A stretch of 10,384 nucleotides of DNA from assembly GCA_004562975.1 (NCBI GenBank), contig SFQP01000085.1, forward strand, positions 1-10,384, in the 5' to 3' direction. The notes under the pieces were generated by a model. The model was not told the DNA's origin, made no database searches, and was given only the letters and a program-made list of their open reading frames with translations. A program made the position numbers and the translations under genes. The stretch is from a bacterium. GTDB taxonomy: Bacteria > Bacteroidota > Bacteroidia > Bacteroidales > Bacteroidaceae. Below are positions 6,459 through 10,384 of this stretch, piece after piece (the first letter of the stretch is position 1; each line of letters begins with the position of its first letter).

Positions 6459-7316
6459 TTATAGGTACGTTTTCAGCACGCTTCCCATCTGTGCCGAGCG
6501 CAGCAGCGCAAGTGCTTTCTCCTTGATTTGCCGCACACGCTCGCGGCTCAGGTTCAGCATCTGTCCTATTTCCTCCAAGTTCTTTTCTCCGCATCGGATG
6601 CCGAAGAAGAGTCGGAGCACTTGCGCTTCGCGTTCCGGCAGACGGTCCAACGCGCGTTCCACCTCCTGCGCCAACGACTCCGATACCAGTGCGGTGTCCA
6701 CCTCGCCTGTTTCGCGCGACGACAGAAGATCCAGCAGACAACTGTCCTCATCATCAATCAAGGGCGCGTCCATCGACACGTGCCGTCCCGAGGTAAGCAG
6801 TACCCCGTTCACCTTTTCCGGTTCGATGCCGAGTGCTTCGGCGATTTCCTCCGTCGAGGGCCGGCGTTCGTTTTTCTGTACAAACTGGTTGTAAAAGCGG
6901 TTCACCTTGCTCACGTTTCCCACCTGGTTGAGCGGCAGGCGCACCATGCGGCTGTTCTCCGCCAGTGACTGGAGAATACTTTGGCGTATCCACCACACCG
7001 CGTAGGAGATGAACTTGAACCCCCTGGTTTCGTCGAATTTGCGTGCTGCCGTAATCAGTCCCACGTTGCCTTCGTTGATGAGGTCAATCAGCCCCATTCC
7101 TTGTCCTTGGTATTGTTTCGCAACGGAAACGACAAAGCGCAGGTTGGCTTTGGTCAGCCGTTCGAGAGCCTCCTCGTCGCCTTGGCGTATGCGTCGGGCC
7201 AATTCAGCTTCTTCTTCAATGCCGATCATTTCTTCACGGCCAATGTCTTGAAGGTAGCGTTCGAGCGATTCTCCCTCTCGGTTCGTGATGCTTTGGGTAA
7301 TTTTGAGCTGTCTCAT
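6459..7316 (-). CDS. RpoD-family sigma-70 factor (Bacteroidetes short type)
   Basis: 285 residues, matching the short (about 286-residue) RpoD of Bacteroidetes, which lacks the large N-terminal region of proteobacterial sigma-70. It directs RNA polymerase to promoters. Region 1.2 lies at about 17-45 (SLERYLQDIG). Region 2 lies at 57-115, with ANLRFVVSVAKQYQ, DLINEGNVGLI and the promoter-melting segment RGFKFISYAVWWIRQSI. Region 3 lies at about 127-205 (RLPLNQVG, SGRHVSMDAP). Region 4 contains the -35-reading helix-turn-helix LEEIGQMLNLSRERVRQIKE (247-266). The start at 7316 gives MRQLKITQSITNRE, the conserved N terminus of this family. The frame stays open upstream, and an in-frame ATG at 7379 would add 21 residues (MKILFFFVSS...) that do not resemble the family. 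Several positions differ from the usual primary sigma (LALLRSAQMGSVLKTYL at the end), so it may be a second RpoD paralogue rather than the primary factor; no symbol is therefore given. Confidence 0.92.
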   Translation of the reverse strand: MRQLKITQSITNREGESLERYLQDIGREEMIGIEEEAELARRIRQGDEEALERLTKANLRFVVSVAKQYQGQGMGLIDLINEGNVGLITAARKFDETRGFKFISYAVWWIRQSILQSLAENSRMVRLPLNQVGNVSKVNRFYNQFVQKNERRPSTEEIAEALGIEPEKVNGVLLTSGRHVSMDAPLIDDEDSCLLDLLSSRETGEVDTALVSESLAQEVERALDRLPEREAQVLRLFFGIRCGEKNLEEIGQMLNLSRERVRQIKEKALALLRSAQMGSVLKTYL

Positions 7317-7421
7317 GGCGGAAGCTTTTACGGAATAGTTTGTGAGGGGGCTGGAGACGAAAAAGAAAAGGATTTTCATTTTTAGTGCCAAGCCGCAACC
7401 AAACTGATGAAAAAATCGCCT

Positions 7422-7452
7422 CAAAAATAGGTTTTTGAATGCTGACGACAAA
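7422..7452 (-). promoter_or_regulatory. Consensus Bacteroidetes promoter for the sigma factor gene
   Basis: Read on the minus strand, TTTG (complement of 7449-7452), exactly 19 nt, then TATTTTTG (complement of 7422-7429). This matches the established Bacteroides consensus TTTG-N19-TAnnTTTG at every specified base. Transcription would start near 7416-7418, leaving a leader of about 100 nt before the ATG at 7316. Position, strand and exact spacing all fit. Confidence 0.8.
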
Positions 7453-7472
7453 GGTTTTGCAAATTAAATTCC

Positions 7473-7480
7473 TAACTTCG
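7473..7480 (+). promoter_or_regulatory. Possible -7 element for the DUF3078 gene
   Basis: TAACTTCG resembles TAnnTTTG with one mismatch and sits below an AT-rich stretch (TTTTGCAAATTAAATTCC, 7455-7472). No TTTG lies at the expected distance upstream (7450-7453 reads AAAG), so it is a weak candidate. It would give a leader of about 125 nt for the gene starting at 7614 and would lie back to back with the sigma factor promoter. Confidence 0.4.
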
Positions 7481-7501
7481 CCCGCGTTTATAGGACATAG
7501 C

Positions 7502-7516
7502 CGGGGATTTTTCCCG
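7502..7516 (+). other. Small hairpin in the putative leader of the DUF3078 gene
   Basis: CGGGGA (7502-7507) pairs with TTCCCG (7511-7516) around a TTT loop, with one G-T wobble. If transcription starts near 7486, this hairpin would lie near the 5' end of the mRNA. It is short and could be chance. Apart from this and the two promoters, I see nothing further in the 7317-7613 divergent gap. Confidence 0.25.
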
Positions 7517-7613
7517 ACATTCAGTGTGGTTTAGTCCTTATTTTACGGTCATGGCACCACATTTCATGCGTGATTGTCGCCCGGGCCGTTTCCCAAACTA
7601 ATGAGAGCAACAA

Positions 7614-8984
7614 ATGTGGAATAACTTTCTGATGGCCATGCTGCTGTGCCTTGGCGGATGGAATATGAGTGCCTTGGCGCAGCGTCGTCCAGTTGGCGTT
7701 TCCCGTGAGGCGGCACGTGCCATTCACTTGTACCAACCCGATGACGACCGATGGGCAGCCGCATTCGACTCCTTGGTTGCCGTTTTCAAAGATTGGCATT
7801 ATGCCGGCAACGACACCCTGAGCAATCCTTATTATGCCCCCTTGATGGGCAGTCCCACGCTTTATGGTGCGACCTTGCACCGGTTGATGGGGCTTCCAGC
7901 CGACACGGCAACCCGTCAGAGTGACAAGATGTTGCCCTCCTCCGAACGGATGTATGCCATTACGGAGGCAACGGACAACGCCCTGATGGCAGCTTACACC
8001 GCCTTCCCCTGGTTCGTGCTCCATGAGGAAGCCGAGCAGGGCACGATGAACGTGGAAAACCGCATCCGGGAGGGCGTGAGGGCGGAAAGTACGCTGACCG
8101 AGCGTTTTGTCAAGGAAGAAAAACGGGAGGAACAGGCCATGGTGGTGCCCGCTCCCGGCGACGAGGGTTGGGACATCCTCGTCAGACGACCCAACTTCTG
8201 GACCTTCAAGACAAGAGTGTCGTTTCAGTTCACCCAGAATCATGTGAGCGATAACTGGTACAAAGGCGGCGAGGACCACAACTCCTTGTTGGCCAGTACC
8301 ACCATTGAAGCCAATTTCAACAACCAGCAGAAAATCACGTTCGACAACAAATTGGAGATGAACCTCGGTTTCCAGACTTCGGAAAACGATGAAGTACACA
8401 AATTCAAAACCTATTCCGACTTGTTGCGCCTGACTAACTCCTTCGGACTTCAAGCCTTCAAAAACTGGTACTATACCATTTCGTTGCAAAGCTGGACCCA
8501 GTTTTGCCGGGGCTACCGTGCCAACGACAAGAAGGTGTATTCCGACTTCCTGTCGCCCTTTGAATCGTTGCTTTCGGTCGGTATGAAGTACAAGATGCAA
8601 AGCAAGAACAAGAAATTCAACATTGACGCCACATTCTCGCCCATCGGTCTCAAACTCAAGTATGTGGACCGTGATGCGTTGGTCACTTCCTTCGGACTGA
8701 ATGAAGGACACAATGCCAAGTGGGAACGCGGTTCCAACATTACTGTGAACTATACTTGGAATTTGATGAAGAATGTGAGTTGGAGAAGCCGTTTCTATTA
8801 TTTTACGGACTATTCCAAGTCGCAGATTGAGTGGGAAAACACTTTCAGCTTTACCATCAACAAATACCTCAAAGGCAGCATCTTCCTCTATCCGCGCTTC
8901 GATGACAGCCGCCAGCGGAAGGAGGGTGAAACCTATTTCCAATTCTCTGAGCAACTTCTTTTCGGCTTGGAATTCAATTTCTGA
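7614..8984 (+). CDS. DUF3078 domain-containing outer-membrane beta-barrel protein
   Basis: 456 residues. A signal peptide is visible (MWNNFLMAMLLCLGGWNMSALA, cut near residue 22). Residues about 23-190 form a soluble, alpha-rich N-terminal part with no family I recognise, including a charged stretch near 145-175. From about 195 the protein is beta-rich: FWTFKTRVSFQFTQNHVSDNWYKGGED, with the DUF3078 hallmark NWYKGGE at 214-220 followed by LLASTTIEANFNNQQKITFDNKLE. Alternating strands then continue to the last residues LLFGLEFNF. Ending on a phenylalanine strand is typical of outer-membrane barrels, so an outer-membrane location is likely. DUF3078 proteins are common in Bacteroidetes and their role is not known to me. 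The ATG at 7614 gives a good signal peptide. It is divergent from the sigma factor and 76 nt upstream of the NfnAB-like gene. Confidence 0.88.
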   Translation: MWNNFLMAMLLCLGGWNMSALAQRRPVGVSREAARAIHLYQPDDDRWAAAFDSLVAVFKDWHYAGNDTLSNPYYAPLMGSPTLYGATLHRLMGLPADTATRQSDKMLPSSERMYAITEATDNALMAAYTAFPWFVLHEEAEQGTMNVENRIREGVRAESTLTERFVKEEKREEQAMVVPAPGDEGWDILVRRPNFWTFKTRVSFQFTQNHVSDNWYKGGEDHNSLLASTTIEANFNNQQKITFDNKLEMNLGFQTSENDEVHKFKTYSDLLRLTNSFGLQAFKNWYYTISLQSWTQFCRGYRANDKKVYSDFLSPFESLLSVGMKYKMQSKNKKFNIDATFSPIGLKLKYVDRDALVTSFGLNEGHNAKWERGSNITVNYTWNLMKNVSWRSRFYYFTDYSKSQIEWENTFSFTINKYLKGSIFLYPRFDDSRQRKEGETYFQFSEQLLFGLEFNF

Positions 8985-9060
8985 CGACAGGAAACCTCAG
9001 GCTTCTTCATGGGGCAGCTAAATCATTTTGACAAACCTTCATATCTATATCCCAGAAAGC

Positions 9061-10384
9061 ATGAACAGAATAGTCAGTAAAGAACGCTTCTCGGAGCACG
9101 TCTACCGCTTGGTAGTCGAGGCTCCGCTTATAGCCCGTTCGCGTAAGGCGGGCCACTTCGTGATAGTACGTGTTTGCCCGGGCGGCGAACGTATGCCCCT
9201 CACCATAGCCGAAGCCGACCCCGTGGCCGGCACCATTTCCCTCGTAGTGCAGGAAGTGGGCGTTTCGTCCACCAAACTCTGTGCTTTGGAGCCGGGCGAC
9301 TGCATTGCCGATGTCGTTGGCCCTTTGGGAAAGGCCACCCATATTGAGAACTTCGGCACCGTGGTCTGTGCAGGCGGCGGTGTGGGGGTGGCACCCATGC
9401 TCCCCATCGTGCAGGCTCTCAAAGCTGCCGGCAACCGCGTCATCACGGTGCTTGCCGGACGTAACAAGGACCTCATCATCCTCGAAACGGAAATGCGCGC
9501 CAGCAGTGATGAAGTGGTCATCATGACCGACGATGGCAGCTACGGACAGAAAGGACTGGTCACCGAAGGTATCGAGCAAATCATCCGGCGCGAGCAGGTG
9601 GACAAATGCTTCGCCATCGGCCCGGCTATCATGATGAAGTTCGTTTGCCTTTTGACCAAGAAATACAACATTTCCACCGATGTCTCTCTCAACACCATCA
9701 TGGTGGACGGCACGGGTATGTGCGGTGCTTGCCGCATCACCGTGGGCGGACAGACCAAGTTCGTTTGCGTGGACGGGCCGGAGTTCGACGGCCATCAGGT
9801 GGACTTCGATGAAATGCTGAAACGTCTCGCTGCTTTCAAGCCCGAGGAGCGTTCCGCCAAGGAACTCTTCGACGAGCAGGCCGCACAGGGTGGCGTGTCC
9901 ACAAAGTCTGCCGAAGAACCTGCCGCAGTGCCCGCTGATGTTGAAGCAGCTGCTAATGTGGAAGTTGCCGGGGAGACTGCTGTTCCTGCCGAAGCCGACA
10001 AGAGCCGCGATGCCGCTTGGCGTAAGGAACTCCGTGCGGCCATGAAACCCAAGGAGCGTGTGGCAATAGCCCGCCAGCAGATGCCTGAACTCGATGCCGC
10101 CTATCGGGCGCGGTCGCTCAAAGAGGAGGTGAACCGGGGCCTCACAGCTGAACAAGCGCAGCAGGAAGCCCATCGCTGCCTCGACTGTCTCAACCCAGGT
10201 TGCGTGGAAGGTTGCCCTGTGGGTATCGACATTCCCCGCTTCGTCAAGCACATTGAGAAAGGCGAGTTCCTGGATGCTGCCCATACCCTGAAAGAAACCA
10301 GTGCGCTTCCTGCCGTCTGTGGCCGTGTTTGTCCGCAGGAGAAGCAGTGCGAGAGCCGTTGCATCCACCACAAGATGAACTCCC
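9061..10384 (+). CDS. Fused NfnA/PyrK-like and GltD/NfnB-like flavoprotein (NADH-dependent ferredoxin:NADP oxidoreductase type), 5' part
   Basis: The frame is open from the ATG at 9061 (MNRIVSKERFSEHVYRLVVEAP) to the window edge; 441 codons are visible and the gene continues. Residues 1-265 form a ferredoxin-NADP-reductase/PyrK-type module, with a flavin-binding RMPLTIAEAD (44-53), an NAD-binding CAGGGVGVAPM (103-113) and a [2Fe-2S] site MVDGTGMCGACR with likely ligands D216, C221, C224 and C236. Asp in place of the first Cys of PyrK matches what I recall for electron-bifurcating NfnA. An Ala/Glu/Pro-rich linker follows (about 270-318). From about 320 a GltD/NfnB-type module begins, with [4Fe-4S] cysteines at C373, C376, C381, C385 and C420, C424, C430, C434. 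Fusions of this kind in Bacteroidetes are often annotated as dihydroorotate dehydrogenase electron-transfer subunit / glutamate synthase small subunit. NfnAB couples NADH and ferredoxin oxidation to NADP reduction. An in-frame TAA at 9019 limits the upstream start. Confidence 0.88.
   Translation, partial: MNRIVSKERFSEHVYRLVVEAPLIARSRKAGHFVIVRVCPGGERMPLTIAEADPVAGTISLVVQEVGVSSTKLCALEPGDCIADVVGPLGKATHIENFGTVVCAGGGVGVAPMLPIVQALKAAGNRVITVLAGRNKDLIILETEMRASSDEVVIMTDDGSYGQKGLVTEGIEQIIRREQVDKCFAIGPAIMMKFVCLLTKKYNISTDVSLNTIMVDGTGMCGACRITVGGQTKFVCVDGPEFDGHQVDFDEMLKRLAAFKPEERSAKELFDEQAAQGGVSTKSAEEPAAVPADVEAAANVEVAGETAVPAEADKSRDAAWRKELRAAMKPKERVAIARQQMPELDAAYRARSLKEEVNRGLTAEQAQQEAHRCLDCLNPGCVEGCPVGIDIPRFVKHIEKGEFLDAAHTLKETSALPAVCGRVCPQEKQCESRCIHHKMNS

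Noticed and set aside
5990..6526. Plus-strand open frame of 178 codons containing a PGL-type heptad repeat
   Set aside because: It would start with TTG, overlaps the palindrome and the 21-bp repeat, runs antisense into the sigma factor gene, and resembles no family. Its repetitive peptide is explained by the DNA repeat.
7317..7451. N-terminal extension of the sigma factor (in-frame ATG at 7379, open to 7451)
   Set aside because: The extension has no counterpart in the family, whose conserved N terminus MRQLKIT begins exactly at 7316. Much of the longer frame would also lie upstream of the predicted transcription start.
7521..8954. Long antisense frame (477 codons) opposite the DUF3078 gene
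   Set aside because: The plus strand carries a signal peptide, the DUF3078 motif and a barrel C terminus; the antisense product shows no domain.
8985..9060. Promoter or terminator between the DUF3078 gene and the NfnAB-like gene
   Set aside because: The 76-nt gap has a TTTTGAC and a TATATCCC, but the spacing (15 nt) and sequence do not fit the consensus, and no strong hairpin with a T-tract is present.
9007..10371. Long antisense frame (454 codons) opposite the NfnAB-like gene
   Set aside because: The plus-strand frame is open to the window edge with flavin, NAD and iron-sulfur motifs in correct order. The antisense frame is a codon-bias shadow.

Overview
This window looks like chromosomal DNA from a Bacteroidales bacterium, probably Prevotellaceae-like. 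The evidence is two type IX secretion (T9SS) genes, porU and porV, a short RpoD-type sigma factor starting MRQLKIT, a DUF3078 outer-membrane protein, a fused NfnAB-like flavoprotein, and a promoter that exactly matches the Bacteroidetes consensus (TTTG-N19-TAnnTTTG). The coding DNA is fairly GC-rich with GC-rich third positions, which produces several long but spurious antisense open frames. I cannot assign a species from sequence alone.

Left block (1-5751, all +): the 3' end of a fumarylacetoacetate-hydrolase-family gene, then porU (the cell-surface sortase of T9SS), porV (its outer-membrane barrel partner) and ispF (isoprenoid MEP pathway). The spacing is tight (12 nt, 92 nt with a small hairpin, 37 nt), so this may be one transcription unit. 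IspF may also have its own near-consensus promoter lying almost on its start codon.

Middle block (5752-6458): about 700 nt with no convincing gene, between the convergently transcribed ispF (+) and the sigma factor gene (-). It is dense in structure: a compound stem directly after ispF, a second hairpin, an imperfect palindrome of about 200-230 nt (5903-6131), several short perfect hairpins, a 21-bp tandem repeat (about four units, with a fifth degenerate one) and a probable minus-strand intrinsic terminator. This is the most unusual part of the window; it looks like a MITE-like or repeat-derived non-coding element.

Right block (6459-10384): an RpoD-family sigma factor on the minus strand, with a perfect Bacteroidetes promoter. 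It is divergent from a secreted DUF3078 beta-barrel protein on the plus strand. The window ends inside a long plus-strand gene fusing an NfnA/PyrK-like FAD-NAD-[2Fe-2S] module to a GltD/NfnB-like [4Fe-4S] module, open at the right edge.

Functionally, PorU and PorV cooperate at the outer membrane. PorV holds PorU and delivers cargo; PorU removes the C-terminal sorting signal and attaches the cargo to the surface. The other genes (FAH-family enzyme, IspF, sigma factor, Nfn-like enzyme) are housekeeping, with no obvious shared pathway. I saw no CRISPR array, tRNA, rRNA, transposase or phage gene.
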